Shown: positions 1 to 12,430, numbered from the stretch's first letter. The stretch: DNA of 64,000 nucleotides from Acholoe squamosa (GCA_949317995.1 OX439049.1:15004395-15068394); one strand, 5' to 3'. Notes: generated by a model not told the origin, from the letters alone. Numbers and translations: made by a program.

Positions 1-300
1 ACTGCGACAGTGAGATAGTAGATATTTTGGTGAGTTGAGGTGAAGTAGAAGTTGATGATAATGGTAGTTGTTTTTCCGGCACTGTGGGCATTTTCTAAAA
101 CTATGGGGAACTAAAACTCTCTTCAGTCAAAGTTTGGTCAAATCAGATATAGGGTATACTGTGTTTGCAGTAATTTCAATGCAGTTTCCTTTTACATGTG
201 CCTAGCCGACAATTTAGGGATTATGGGAGCCTCTGTGTCAATGATTACTTAGTAAAACAAAGACAGAAGCCCAATCTTCCTTTAGTCTGGCACTTCCCAA

Positions 301-1181
301 CTAGCCTATTAAGGCTCGAGCAAGATTGTACTTGCTGTATAGTGACATAAATTCTGAAGTAGACTTAGCTTTTTGAGCTCTGGCATCGATCCTTTCCCAT
401 AGGTGGACACCCCTGTAATATGGACTCCTCTTATATTTTTCAAGATTAGGCCTTTTCTGTGGGAATTTAATTTCTAAGTCACCCCTGGTCCTTTGGGTTT
501 CATTGACGGTCAGGCCCAGCTTGGTGGCTTGCTTGTACATGAAGATCGCCAGCTGGTTTTTGCATCTGGTTTCTAACCTGTCTACTGCACATCGGGTGTG
601 AAGGACCTCTGTACTTGTTTTGATACTAAATGTTTTAGTAATGATCCTAAGCCCCCTGTTTTGTAGCCTCTGGAGTTTTGCGACTTGGTCCATATTAGTA
701 GACTCATATTTGCACCATCAATCACGAAGCTGCAGTAATCAAAATATGGAAGAATAGTATGCCTGTATACAGTATCCGCAAGCTGTTCTGTCATGAGGTA
801 ACACAGCTTACTGAACATGAACAATTTCTGCCCTATGACTGATCTAGTGTTTGCCATCTGGGCATTTAGTGATAGGGTAGAGTCTATTCTGACACCGAAG
901 TATTTGTATTCACTTGGGAAGTCTAGTATGGTTTGTCTGATTGTGATGTTTTGGAGTCCTGCCACACGAGCTTTCTCCTTCCTACCATACCACACAACTT
1001 TTGTTTTCTTGGCGTTAATAGTCAGGCGACTGGAAGTACACCAGTCTACTATGTTATCAAGATCTATTTGTACATGCTCTTTAACCTGAGTGGAGTCACG
1101 GTCTTTAGCGGTTATAACTATGACATCTGCATATAGCATGACTCTGCAGTGTTCCACAACTGAGACAACCTGGTTTACATA
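301..1181 (-). pseudogene. LINE C-terminal reverse transcriptase fragment with YADV active site
   Basis: Downstream of the insertion the RT continues into motif C. The normally invariant YADD is YADV here, so the second catalytic metal-binding aspartate is gone. The thumb-like region follows, then a frameshift near 694, then a C-terminal block with the LQRLQNRGLRII pattern that is typical near the end of many LINE ORF2 proteins. The final frame stops at 301. With a missing catalytic residue plus frameshifts, this copy cannot encode active RT. Confidence 0.85.
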
Positions 1182-1184
1182 TAG

Positions 1185-1671
1185 TACCAGTGCCTACGGC
1201 GCTGTGATAATGGACAAAAAGTTATCACATTTTAAAACCCTCTTGTAGAGAATACATATTATCAAATCTTCTTTAAACATAAGATTTAATCATAAGCTTT
1301 GCAGCACATAAGATTAGAAATATTACAATTTACGAAACTGAGACCAACTTCTAGTTCTTGTTTTAATCACAGGGGGAGCGCAGGTGTAGCTGGTTATCGG
1401 CTGGTCCAGCGGAGCATGAGATTGCAAACATTGATGACATATAATGCAAATATTTTATAACTTTAGAATGAGAGGACACTCTGCCAAGATGATGGGGTAT
1501 AAAATTTATTTGAGATAATATCAAGGATGAGGAAGGAAATTAAACTGCAGTTTGAGCATAAGAGATTTATGAAAAATAAGTGCCTATGAATGTGACAATC
1601 ACGCAAAGTACTAGTTCCGTTTTCAAGCTTCCGGGGCAGCCATCTTTGTTTCAGTATTTTTTTAGAAGAAG
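1185..1671. mobile_element. 487-bp insertion inside the LINE RT
   Basis: The RT frame is interrupted between motif B and motif C by 487 bp of unrelated non-coding sequence. A TAG trinucleotide flanks it on both sides (1182-1184 and 1672-1674), and removing the segment with one TAG brings the RT frame back into register. That makes a 3-bp target-site duplication plausible. No clear terminal inverted repeat and no ORF are visible, so its class is unknown. Confidence 0.6.
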
Positions 1672-2708
1672 TAGGTTAATAAACAAAAGGGGTCCAAGAA
1701 TGGACCCCTGGGGGACTCCAAAGGAAACTTCCTTTTCACTTGACTTTGATCCGTTTAGCAATGTAGTTTGCATTCTGTGGCCCAGGTAACTCGCTAACCA
1801 GTTTAACAGAGATCTACTAATTCCTATATTTTTTATCCATTTTAAAAGGAGGGTATGGTGAATGCTATCGAACGCCTTGCTGAAGTCTATATAGGCAGCA
1901 CAGGCTAATTTGCCTTCATCTATGGCCTCATATAAATAGTTCAATAGGTCATAGACAGCATCCTGTGTGCCTTTATTTCTAACAAAGCCATATTGTTGGG
2001 GCAATATCCAGCCTCCTTCTTCTGCTAGCTTTGTAATGTGGGCATGGACTGCTCTCTCCATAAGCTTACCTGGTAGAGGTAGAAGGCTTACAGGTCGCCA
2101 GTTTGATACTTCATTCAGATTTCCAGTCTTTGGGATTGGGATCACTGTAGCAGTGGCCCAGTTTTTGGGAAAGATACCCTGGCGGAAACTGTTATTAAAC
2201 AATGATGCGAGCTGAGGTGCCAATACCTCAAAGGCATCCTTTAGAACTCCGGAGGACATATTGGATATGCCAGATGATTTGGTGGTGACTATAGTTTTGA
2301 CCAACTTAGAAATATCAGTGCTAGTGACTTTCGGTATGGGCATCTCTTCTCCCCCAATCCCCTGTATTTGTTCCATGTACTCTTCAATGGAGGGTTCAGG
2401 ATCTCCCATTCCCCAATCTAGATCATTGAAAAGCTTCTTACCAATGCCTGCGAGTCTATGAAAGTTGCTGTGGACTGTTTAGTCTTGGGGTTTATTATAC
2501 CATTCAGATGTCTCCAGAAAAGTGCTGGGTCATCTTTGGCATTGTTTAATTTAGCTTGAACGACATCTGCCTGCGCAGTTTTAACTGCTCTGTTGATGGT
2601 GACTCTAAGAATCTTTGCTTCATTTAGGGTTTCTAAATCTTTGGACTGTAAGTATTCTTGCATTAAGTCTCTTCTATCAGCCATCATTTCCCTTAATTCT
2701 TGAGTCAT
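1672..2708 (-). pseudogene. LINE linker and N-terminal reverse transcriptase fragment
   Basis: Bases 2708-2418 encode the charged linker normally found between endonuclease and RT. After a frameshift near 2430, the frame 2409-1672 shows classic RT blocks: IPIPKTGN, NWRPVSLLP, QYGFVRNKGTQDA, YIDFSKAFDSI (the motif A aspartate is present) and FGVPQGSILGPLLF (motif B). The frame then runs abruptly into unrelated sequence at about 1671, where an insertion begins. The match to RT resumes on the far side of the insertion at 1181. Confidence 0.85.
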
Positions 2709-2864
2709 CCATTCGTTTTGGATGACTCAGTACCTAATTTCCTTCATGGGGCAGTGTTCATCAAGGTATATTGTAATCCTTGATGCAATAATTTCCCACT
2801 GTTTTAGGGGGTCATCCTCAGCATAATATTCATCCCAGTCATCCTCAAGTAGATCTTCTCACAG

Positions 2865-3453
2865 CTACAGTTTATCATACCTCCAGTAACTTCTCCCTCT
2901 GAATAAACTAATGGGCGGTTTACTTCTAATGATTTTGCGTGCGGCCATAACAGGCAGGTGATCACTCATGAGCTCTGGGAGGACCCGAGACTCAGTGACG
3001 TGCATACAATTTGTCATAATATGGTCCAGACACGTAGCACCTTCTGGCCTTGTACAGCTGTCAATTTTTTGTTGGAGACCCATAGCTGCTGTCATTACTG
3101 CCAATTTTTCTGTGTCTGGGTCATCCTGGTCGAGCAAATCAATATTTGTATCACCTAGCACCCAGATCTCTATATGACCATCGTCCACTGTGTCTATACA
3201 ATTTTCCAAGTGGATGATAAAATTACCCACATTACTGGTTGGTGGTCTATATACGTTAATTATGACCTGCTTTTTATATTTTTCCTGGTCAATTTTAACA
3301 GTAAGGCATTCTATATCAGCAGTTTGGAAGGAACCCTCTTCAACCTTTTTTGTATAAGGAAAGACTGTATTATGAAAACTTTTCCCTGCCCATAATATAT
3401 CATTGTCCCTATCTCCATCATCCAACCATGTTTCGCCCAAACATACCACATTT
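2865..3453 (-). pseudogene. LINE endonuclease (EEP) domain fragment
   Basis: The translation contains the signature series of an exonuclease-endonuclease-phosphatase domain of a non-LTR element: an ETWL motif, NVYRPP, GDTNID and SDHLPV near the end. These correspond to the metal-binding and catalytic stretches that nick target DNA to prime reverse transcription. The start of the domain, with its first catalytic Asn motif, is missing. The open frame continues upstream to a Met at 3491, but those first dozen or so codons lie in the adjoining fold-back element, not in the LINE. The frame ends at a stop near 2865. Coding similarity resumes in another frame towards 2708. Confidence 0.8.
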
Positions 3454-3917
3454 GTGACACATCCTAACAAAATGGTACTGAAGTCGCACATTTAGAAGCC
3501 TAGATATAGGCTTCTCAAGTGGTATAGTGTCAAAAATATCAGATTTTTTTAAATTGATATTTTAGCATTTTTCTAACCTATGGGTAGATATTTTTCAGGA
3601 TCCTTGCTTACTAAACGGAATTTAAGCTTCAAATGCCTGATAGATATAGCAATAGTGTTCTTGGATATATAGAATAAGATAGGAATTACATAGGATTCAT
3701 AAATTATCATATGTTTAATATGTCAATTACCTCAGTTTAATCGATTTTTAATTCATCCAACTGAATTTACCAATGGAAGATCCATAGTGGACCACCTGGT
3801 TCAAATATGCAAGTGTTATATACCAAATGAAAGCTCTTGATGAGCTGTAAATGAATATGCCAATAACTAAACATTTTGGATGTGCGACTTCCGTACCATT
3901 TTGTAAGGATGGGTCAC
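3454..3917. mobile_element. 464-bp fold-back MITE with 38-bp inverted ends
   Basis: The ends 3454-3491 and 3880-3917 are inverted copies matching at 35 of 38 positions, starting GTGAC and containing ACAAAATGGTAC and AAGTCGCACAT. The tetranucleotide ATTT flanks both sides (before 3454 and after 3917), which suggests a 4-bp target-site duplication. The interior is AT-rich, with no coding capacity. It marks the present 5' edge of the LINE copy, so it probably inserted into that LINE. Confidence 0.7.
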
Positions 3918-5801
3918 ATTTCGAGTATTTAACATTTCTTGTATTTGTGCCTTTTTGTCAAAATAACTTCTGCAATTGAAATACCCAAACCTTTGGCCTT
4001 TAATCTCTGGATAGACCAATTTAGGCCTGTAGGTCTACCACATGGTCACACAGAACTATGGGGTAGACATCCTGAAGTTACCACATCTGTGGTCACAGTA
4101 GTTGTTGGTTCCAGCGGTTTGCACCTGTTGGTTAGATGCGGCTTTTTTATGTAACACATGAAAGATACATGCACCCATCTTACCCCCTAACAGATAGGTA
4201 CACAGAGAGAAGAACACTGATCGCTTTGACGCATACAGCACAGGTCACAATATGTCTCCCACATGACATGTATGAAGGCATGTCGAATGAAGTTGAAGCT
4301 CTAATATTTGGTTCGTCAACTCCACTTGATATGCGTAATGAAGACATGTCACATATTTCTGATCTATTCACCTGAGTGCTAGGTAATGCTGTGAGACAAT
4401 TATGTAAGGGTCAAGAGCTGTCAATAGCTATGTACCAAAGGTTCAATCAAGGCAGGCCTATAATACAAAGCAGGGGATATCATAGTCCCACAGGCCTGCA
4501 ACACTAAGGCACTTTTTCCTATCTACAGAACTGAGGACCTCTATGTAGTCCATAAGACAAGGGCAGGGAGATGAATGGTAATGCCATCTGTCTCCATTTA
4601 ATGAGGATACTGAGATTATAGACTGTGGGTTAGCATACAATCTTTTGGTATTTTCACTGACCCACACACAAGGTGTCTAACCTCCCCAGTTGAAGAATTC
4701 AGGACTGTGGGTGTCTATTTTGATATTCAATAACTAATGCAAGTTTTAAGAATGAAATAGAATTCACTGCCATTCGTTGATAGTATTTACAGACCTTAGT
4801 GACCTATTCTTCATGAAAACAAAATGACACAGATACATCAAATGTCTCAAGTGTTGGTAGTACCTCCTGGTACCAAAATGGTTGTTTGCCCCATTTTGTG
4901 GGATATCCTAGAACAATTATGTATGTCAAACCATCACATGTCAAGTGCCTTTGACATGGCCGTGACCATAGTCAACCCACAGATGATGTGGCATTTTGAG
5001 GCATGTCAAATTATATGAGGATTTCTGTGTGCTACAGTTTTCATGGTGACATAATGTGCACATGTCCCGATGATGTGTGCTCTGTGTGTCAAATCAAGTT
5101 GACATGGGTATACATGTCACTTTGTCAGGAAGACTTTTTTCAGTGTAGATGGTCTACATGCACCCTACCTATAATTATGCCTAGGCCTCTTTCATATAAA
5201 TCATTCAGACGACTGAGGGACATAAAAAGGACGTCCGCTATGCCAAAACTAAGTGCAATTTTCTCTTTGTTGGCTTCTCCGGTTGGCTTCCTCTTTTTTT
5301 TAGCCTCTGAACTGCCATACCGTCAGGTGTGCTATAATTTAGGGTAGTATGATTCTCCCCACAGAAAAAAAAGAAATCAAATATCATAGTGCCCATCCCT
5401 AATTACAATGCTCTTCAGATAGAAAATGATTTGGGAAGGTGCATTTATGCCCTTTCTCTGTATTGCAGGCCATTTCAGAAAAAGGCTGAAGCAGGAAAAC
5501 AATAAAAAAGTATGAGTAATATACAACTGATATACTTGCTTTCCTGATGAAATGCATGTATCACTGATGAGGTCAATGGTTTGATAAATATTTCAATGTT
5601 TTATAAATTTAAAGATAATTTTCTTTTCAAAATTCCAAAATGTTTTTTTTTTTCTCCATTTTTCATTTAAATACTTCTCAAAAATGTTTTATTATTTATT
5701 CTATCTTTCTTTGCTACTTTTCTCTAATTCCTATTCCTTTTCTGTCCTGTGTGTTGCATCTTATACCCAACTTATTTCAGATGAAAATGAAAATGGTGGT
5801 T
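3918..5801. other. AT-rich spacer without a recognised gene
   Basis: No supported coding region. Short open frames lack domain-like composition. The only pattern seen is frequent acatgtca/tgtca words at 4200-5120, perhaps a decayed repeat. Confidence 0.5.
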
Positions 5802-5874
5802 GGCCAATGTGGGGGTCGAACCCACGACATTCGCGTTATTAGCTTGACGCTCTAACCAACTGAGCTAACCGGCC
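5802..5874 (-). tRNA. tRNA-Ile (anticodon AAU), possibly a pseudogene
   Basis: The 73-nt minus-strand sequence begins GGCCGGTTAGCTCAGTTGG and folds as a tRNA. The acceptor stem has two G-U pairs, the D and T arms are sound (GTGGG/CCCAC with TTCGACC loop), and the anticodon loop CTAATAA gives AAU for isoleucine. The A box (TAGCTCAGTTGG) and B box (GGTTCGACCC) for RNA polymerase III are intact, and T4 runs follow within about 20 bp as terminators. Odd point: the anticodon stem TCAAG/CGCGA has two adjacent mismatches (A-C and A-G), unlike normal tRNA-Ile. It may be a tRNA pseudogene or the head of a tRNA-derived SINE. Confidence 0.8.
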
Positions 5875-8370
5875 ACCTGTGGGAGGGGCTCCAGGTGCAA
5901 ACCTTATCACTGAATGAAACACCTGAGCATGGGTCCTATACCGTGTTTTAGGTGAGATATGCAAACTACCATACCACCAGGTGCGCTGTGATCCCTGACC
6001 TGAACCTAGTTCCTGGAGCACTGTATAAAGATGTACATTGACGATGGAATCAGTTGGCACAACTTGACAGTATGACCTGACACGCCCTCTAGGGTCTACT
6101 AAGTAAACTCAGCAGATCAAACTACAGGATTCAAGGACATGATGACATCACGGGTCTATTTCAAAAACACTCACGATCACTATAGCTCTACGATCACCAA
6201 AATACTACAATCGTAGGATCTATCCCCTGATATATACAGCATTTTACAGGGTTTGGGTGCATATTTGATACTTACAACTGTTCTATTTCTACCATAGTTT
6301 TGAACAGGTCAAGACTCTTTCCCATGCATTAACTAATGATTATAGTGCAGTTTATATCATAATGCTGGTGGACAAATCGTACAAAAGATTATCGTTTCAG
6401 ACACAAAAATGGGGGGGCCAACCGTTGCCTGTTCTGAAACATACCCCAGAGAATGTGACTACATGTACATTTTGTATCTGAACTTTTCAGGGTCAGATGG
6501 AGCATTTTTAGATATTGTGTATAAGGCCCATTCTCATTGGTCCTCATAATGTATAAATGCAGTCCTGGTGACTATTTTTTTTTTAAATTTCAAAAGTGTT
6601 TATTGATCGCTCCACTGTGCAAAGAAGGTGATAATATTGCGACCAAAATGAATTTAGGCCCAGTTTCACGTGTACATAAAGACATGACAGTCCCATCCTG
6701 ATTGATAGAACTTGTTACATAAAGATGAAATGATGCACATCAAGATGAGAGAAAATATTAAATTTTGAGTTAATGTTCAATGTATAACCAAGTATACAAC
6801 TCACTCTGTGTGGTGAGTTTTTTGGTCTTAATTACACTGAATGTTTATAGACACAAACAAGGCAGGTATACTGCTATATAAGAGTCCTAATAAACATGTA
6901 AAATATATGCAATACTTGGAAATTAATACAAGAAAAATACAAAACACAAAAGAAAATATTAAAGTATAGCTTGTACCCTGATAGTGCTTGGTAATCAACA
7001 TGAAAATTTGCAAAATGATGCAATTTGGAGAAAATTGTACATCAGTAATAAAAAAAAAGAAGTTAAAACTCATTTTTATTTACAAGATTATTTACAACAT
7101 TTCAACATGACCTAATTCAAAAAAGCTACGGGGACATTCGAGAAAGGATTAATAAAGGTTGGAGGTAGACTAAGCAATATTAGCCTTAGGTTTTCAGTTT
7201 GAATTTTAGTACACTACACACTAACAGACTCCATCCACATAAGATGTGATATTATAGGACAAATACATATTTGACCATGAGAGACATGAAAACTGAGCCA
7301 AGCCAATTGCCAATTGCAACTCGCTACAGATTGAAATGATACAAGGTAACTTATGGTTCATCATCGCTTTCATCAGAAATATCAGCAATCAGGACACTGT
7401 CATCTATCACCTCAATCCTTGGTTTTTGGCTTTGTTTATGTAGATCTTGTATTTGACATATTCGGGTCTTGAACTGTGATTTTCACTCAGTGTCTTGATG
7501 CCAGTGTAATAGTTTATTTCACATCTGGGATCCTCTGTAAACGGAAGATCATTTGAAAAAGTCTCGTTTTGGCCCTTTCAGATCAGATTTCACCTTGCGT
7601 AGTGACCTCGTGGGCATAGCTCCAGTGTTGTTTTTCCACAAATTTGCCTTGTTTGGCTATTTTGATTTATCTTGCCGACTCTCAAGATGGTAAACATTAT
7701 GCAAATGCTGATGAGTATAGACTGGCAGACACATAGCAATAGACCCATTGCACTGGCGCATCATGATCCTGGGGAGTCATTTGGTCCTATCAATTCATGG
7801 TACTACAACATACCTATCTATATGTACATACATGTTTCATTTTTTTCAGACTAGAAGTGATTACATACAAGTACAAGGTGTTGTTTTCTTTCCGTACTTT
7901 AGAGAAACATATTTCAAACTAGAAATATAAAAGACAGGTTGAAGTACTTCAAAATAATACTAGGCTATTATAAAGGTTGTTAATATAGTGAGTTAATCCT
8001 ATGATAGCTAGACGTTAAGGCACCCTTAATACTCAGGGCTACAGGTCTAAGACATATTGGCAGACATGAACGGGCTTACGAAGCTAATCCTACCAAATTC
8101 CATGTTAAGCCTTCCTTGGTAAATACCCATTGAGTAATGTACATGTGTATACGCTACAACCTGGACACATCTATAGGTATTGGATCATACATTTCGTACA
8201 TTGAGAGTACAGCTATTAGATATTACATGGCAACACATACATAACAAACAGTAAAATGACTGGGGGTGGTGTTGGTGGTGGGGGGGGTTGAGGGGCACCT
8301 TTTGGTTCATAGTGTTTTATTCATGAGACTGCTTAAGGACCACAAGGCGCTTTAATTAAAACACGATACT
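5875..8370. other. Spacer with no recognised gene
   Basis: AT-rich DNA with only short, compositionally random open frames. The sequence around 5315-5345 (gccataccgtcaggtg...) has a diverged echo at 5966-5995, so part of it may be an old repeat. Nothing else is supported. Confidence 0.5.
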
Positions 8371-8690
8371 TAGGGAGTAATAATTTTTTAACAACAGGGG
8401 GGGGGGGGCTGGTGGGTTTGCACACAGAAGCGCGAAAAAAATTTCAACCCCCCTCTTGAGGGGGTAAAATGTTTGCAACCCCCCCATAAGGGACAAAAAT
8501 CACGCCCGAATGTTCCCTTTTAGCCTATTGTAATGCGTGGGGTTTTCCACTGAAAACAGGTGAAATTATTTTGACCCCCCATCAGAGGTGTTAAAAAATT
8601 CTGACCCCCAGGTCAAGGGATTGAACAAATTCTGACCCCCCTCAAAACCCACCAGCCCCCCCTGTTGTTAAAAAAATGATCACTCCCTTA
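8371..8690. mobile_element. G-run inverted-repeat MITE, copy A (320 bp)
   Basis: The ends are inverted copies: TAGGGAGTAAT with TTTTTTAACAACAGGGG on the left and CCCCTGTTGTTAAAAAAATG with CACTCCCTTA on the right, bounded by TA dinucleotides as in Tc1/mariner-type elements. The interior has alternating poly-G/poly-C blocks such as gggctggtgggtttg and its inverse. No ORF. Members of the same family lie at 27111/29718, 45222, 54147 and 61110. Confidence 0.75.
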
Positions 8691-10425
8691 GGACACTTTG
8701 GTCATCATGATGCATGATTTCAGGCCAGGTGAGTAACTCACCAGGGCTGTATTTGTGCATCATGCCAGCATCGATACACTGATAAAGTGTCGGTAGTATG
8801 AGTTGAGTTGAGTTGAAAAAGAAATTGTTTTGACTAACAAGCAACTAGAATACTGCATGTCTTTCATTGTCGCCAAAACAAGAGAACAGGAACGCATTAT
8901 TCAAAGGACAGTAAGGTGAGTAACTCCCTGACAGTGCAAAAGCTTTAAGAATCTGGAGGCATCAAGCTGTCCTAAGCCCATTAACCATTTACGGTCCTAA
9001 TGCATGAATGCAATCCTATGCTCGTGGGGGCTGCATTCATGCATCCTGTCCAACCGCTTTGTATGATACACTGATACTGCTCTGATAAGCAGACACTTTA
9101 GTTCTGCATTCATGCACCAGGAGGACCAAGGTAATTAATGCACCAATGATGTACTAAATGTGGCATCTAAAGGGTTAATGGAACTAGGTGGTTGAGATAA
9201 CCTTGGCACCCTGTGAAAAGTACAAAGGCCCCTGTTAGAGCTTAGAGCGGTGCTGACTTCAACCCTGGGGTGATTCCAGGACATTGTGACACGGGTGACA
9301 GGTTACAGGGTGAAGATTTATCATGTCAAATGGAGCTCTATATTGTATACTGAGTAGATGTTTGGGTATAGGGGTAAAAGGGGAATGGGTTTCTATGCCT
9401 CACTTCTAGGATATGGGGTCAATTTCAATATGGAGTACCACCTTTGTCACCCAAATACCTCAAAGGGTGAGAGGGTGCAGTTGGCTTTAGGTGCTCTTTC
9501 TATGGAAAATTCATGAGTGAAAAATATAATTGGTTTCTTGTTCTGAAGTTAGTATTTAAGGGCCATACATTACCTGTGACAGGACTCAGGGTATATAATT
9601 AACCTCCAGATAAGATCTTGTACTTTTTGTGTCACACATGTGTATTCAGGGAATAGGAATTTAGTAATTCAGTGCATCATAACGTCCCTATCATGGACTG
9701 ATACACTCCCAAAGATTCACCATGATGCAGTCACAATCACTGCATTGGTGCATCATGACTACAAAGGAACATTGGTATCGTTCAGCCCTTAACGGTTAAT
9801 GGTACTCATGTGGTACCTTGTGTCTTGGGTGTGCCCCACCTGTATTTACTTATGTAGGCAGAGGGGGGATCTCCCTCTGACTATGTCCTGAGGTAACCCT
9901 TACTTCGGACACTACCACCCTTTGTATCTACAGGAACCATGTTTGTAACCCCTTAGGCACGGGAGAAATGCCCCTTTTCACTCTGTACCTGTCCGAAAAT
10001 ATTGTACAAAAGCAGCGATGATGAGTTACTTGGCACTCACGTTTATGCATCCTACAAACCTTAGAGTTGATATGACATAAGCAGGATACTTACTTCACAC
10101 TGATTTTGAATCATGATGGAGACTTCATACACCTTATCATCCTTAATTGAATATGCACATTGTCTATGGTTACTGTATAGGACACTTCCCAAATCCCAAA
10201 AGGAAAATCAAAATCTATTGATATCATCCTCACAGTAGTTTATACTGTATACTAAATAACAAATTGAATAAAAAAGACCTCTATTTGTTGTACTGTAAAC
10301 TTCGCGCTGTACATATTTCCGCGAATTTCGCGGAAAATAAAAATTCTTGAATTTAAATACATCGTAAATAGTTATCCCTTCTAGGTGGTCCAATGTGTGT
10401 TTGTGTGTGTGTGTGTTTGTGAGTT
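8691..10425. repeat. Spacer with several dispersed gatgcat palindromes
   Basis: No gene is supported. The interval carries copies of the dispersed palindrome family: an excellent one at 8706-8764 with a perfect 15-bp core GGTGAGTAACTCACC (8728-8742), and weaker ones at about 8994-9055, 9100-9160, 9720-9760 and 10015-10060. A GT-rich microsatellite at 10393-10420 precedes the fold-back element. A CGCGAA-rich patch at 10300-10340 has a counterpart in inverse orientation near 20225-20310. Confidence 0.55.
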
Positions 10426-11099
10426 GGTGTAACCAGCAAATTGGGGACATTCATGGGAACACACACCTACAAACTGGGGACATCTTGCGAACCGGGGACG
10501 GCTCACTTCGCATGACCTTGAGAAAAGGGGGGCAATGGGTTTGGGTATCACAAATGACCTTGAAAAATGGTTATGAACATGATTTCTAGTGTGTCAACAA
10601 AATGTCCCCAATTTGGCCCGGAGCAACTTGTGCTGTGTGTAAAAAGTAAGAGCTATTTTTTGTGAATTTTTGCCTGTGTGTAAAAGTCCCCAATTTGTTT
10701 TGCACACTGAGAGATCTGTGTGTCCCCAGTTCACCCAGTGATCTGGGTGTATTGCCTAATTAGCTTTATTGCCATTTCTGACCTCTTAGGGATTAATCCA
10801 GTGTATTTGCATAAAAATTGTCACAAATTTGAGCCAGACATTGAATCTGTGTGCCTGCAAACTGAGGAATTTCCTTAATAGATCCTGTGTGTCTACAAAG
10901 TGGGGACATGACTTCACAGTGTGTGCTTGCAAACTGAGGCCTAAGGGACTTTCTCTTGGGTATGGTCAAATGCAAAGAGTGTAAACAAACTGAGGTCTTG
11001 ATACTTTTCTACCCCTATACAAGAGCATTCAGTCTATTTACGAAGAATAGACACATTTAAACAAGGACAAGACATCATTTTCTAGCTGTGTGCTCAAAC

Positions 11100-12430
11100 G
11101 AATTGAGGACTCAAACTCCACAAAGTGTTTAGGCAAACCGAGGACATGACCACACATTGTGTGTATGCAAATAGAGGACTTGGCTTAGATACACTCCACA
11201 CAGTGTGTGTAGGCAAACTGAGGACATTAGTACACAGAATGAGTATGCAAATAGAGGACTTGGTCTTAGATACACTCCACACAGTGTGTGTAGGCAAACT
11301 GAGGACATGACCACACTGTGTGTGTTGGCAAATAGAGGACTTGGTCGTAGATTCACTCCACACAGTGTGTGTAGGCAAACTGAGGACATGGCCACACAGT
11401 GTGTGTAGGCAAATAGAGAACTTGGTCTAAGATACACTCCACACAGTGTGTATATGCAAATAGAGGATATAGTCTTAGATACACTTCACACACTGTGTGT
11501 AGGCAAGCTGAGGACATGACCACACAGTGTGTGTAGGCAAATAGAGGACTTGGCCTTAGATATACTCCACACAGTGTGTGTATGCAAATAGAGGACTTGG
11601 TCTTAGATACACTCCACACAGTGTGTGTAGGCAAACTGAGGACATGACCACACAGTGTGTGTAGGCAAATAGAGGACTTGGTATAAGATACACTCCACAA
11701 AGTGTGTGTATGCAAATAGAGGACTTGGTCTTAGATACACTCCACACAGTGTGTGTAGGCAAGCTGAGGACATGGCCAAACAGTGTGTATATGCAAATAG
11801 AGGACTTGGTCTTAGATACACTCCACACACTGTGTGTAGGCAAACTGAGGACATGACCACACTGTGTGTGTTGGCAAATAGAGGACTTGGCCTTAGATAC
11901 ACTCCACACACTGTGTGTAGGCAAGCTGAGGACATGACCACACAGTGTGTGTAGGCAAATAGAGGACTTGGCCATAGATATACTCCACACAGTGTGTGTA
12001 TGCAAATAGAGGACTTGGTCTTAGATACACTCCACACAGTGTGTGTAGGCAAACTGAGGACATGACCACACAGTGTGTGTAGGCAAATAGAGGACTTGGT
12101 CTAAGATACACTCCACACAGTGTGTGTATGCAAATAGAGGACTTGGTCTTAGATACACTCCAAACACTGTGTGTAGGCAAACTGAGGACATGGCCACACA
12201 GTGTGTGTAGGCAAATAGAGGACTTGGCCTTAGATACACTCCACACAGTGTGTGTAGACAAATTGGGGACATGGCCCCACAGTGTGTCTATGCAAAAAAA
12301 GGACTTGGTCTGAGACACAACCTGTGTAGGCAAACTGGGGACTTAGTCTTAGATATACTCCATGCAGTATGTGTAGTTAAACTGAGGACAAAGCCATACA
12401 ATGTGTGCTAAAAATAGAAGACTTAGTCTG
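11100..12430 (+). repeat. Composite minisatellite, about 82-bp period
   Basis: Two related subunits alternate: about 35 bp (GCAAACTGAGGACATG then CCACACAGTGTGTGTA) and about 47 bp (GCAAATAGAGGACTTGG, then TTAGATACACTCCACACAG). Roughly ten of the first and sixteen of the second are present, with local irregularities. Nearly stop-free frames in several phases are by-products of the repeat and not genes. The same repeat recurs at 15845-16180 (same strand) and 19050-19560 (opposite strand). Confidence 0.9.

Larger units (their letters stand above)
230..3453 (-). mobile_element. Degenerate non-LTR (LINE) retrotransposon
   Basis: Reading on the minus strand, fragments of an apurinic endonuclease domain, a linker and a reverse transcriptase occur in the order expected of an ORF2 from a CR1/L2/Jockey-type element. 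The copy is dead: it has frameshifts near 2420-2440 and near 694, an in-frame stop near 2729, a break near 2865, a 487-bp insertion (1185-1671) and loss of an active-site aspartate. The 5' end is cut off where a fold-back element begins at 3454, so the endonuclease lacks its N-terminal motifs. The 3' boundary near 230 is a guess because no tail repeat is visible. Family assignment beyond non-LTR is inference from motif style. Confidence 0.85.

Noticed and set aside
11094-12333. Several overlapping 80-150-codon open frames on both strands
   Set aside because: They run through the 82-bp minisatellite, repeat the same THTVWSVSKTKSSIC-like block in different frames and have no start, splice or domain evidence. 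They are by-products of a stop-free repeat.
10426-12430. Possible CRISPR-like spaced repeats
   Set aside because: The genome is clearly eukaryotic and the intervening units are themselves repeated, not unique spacers.
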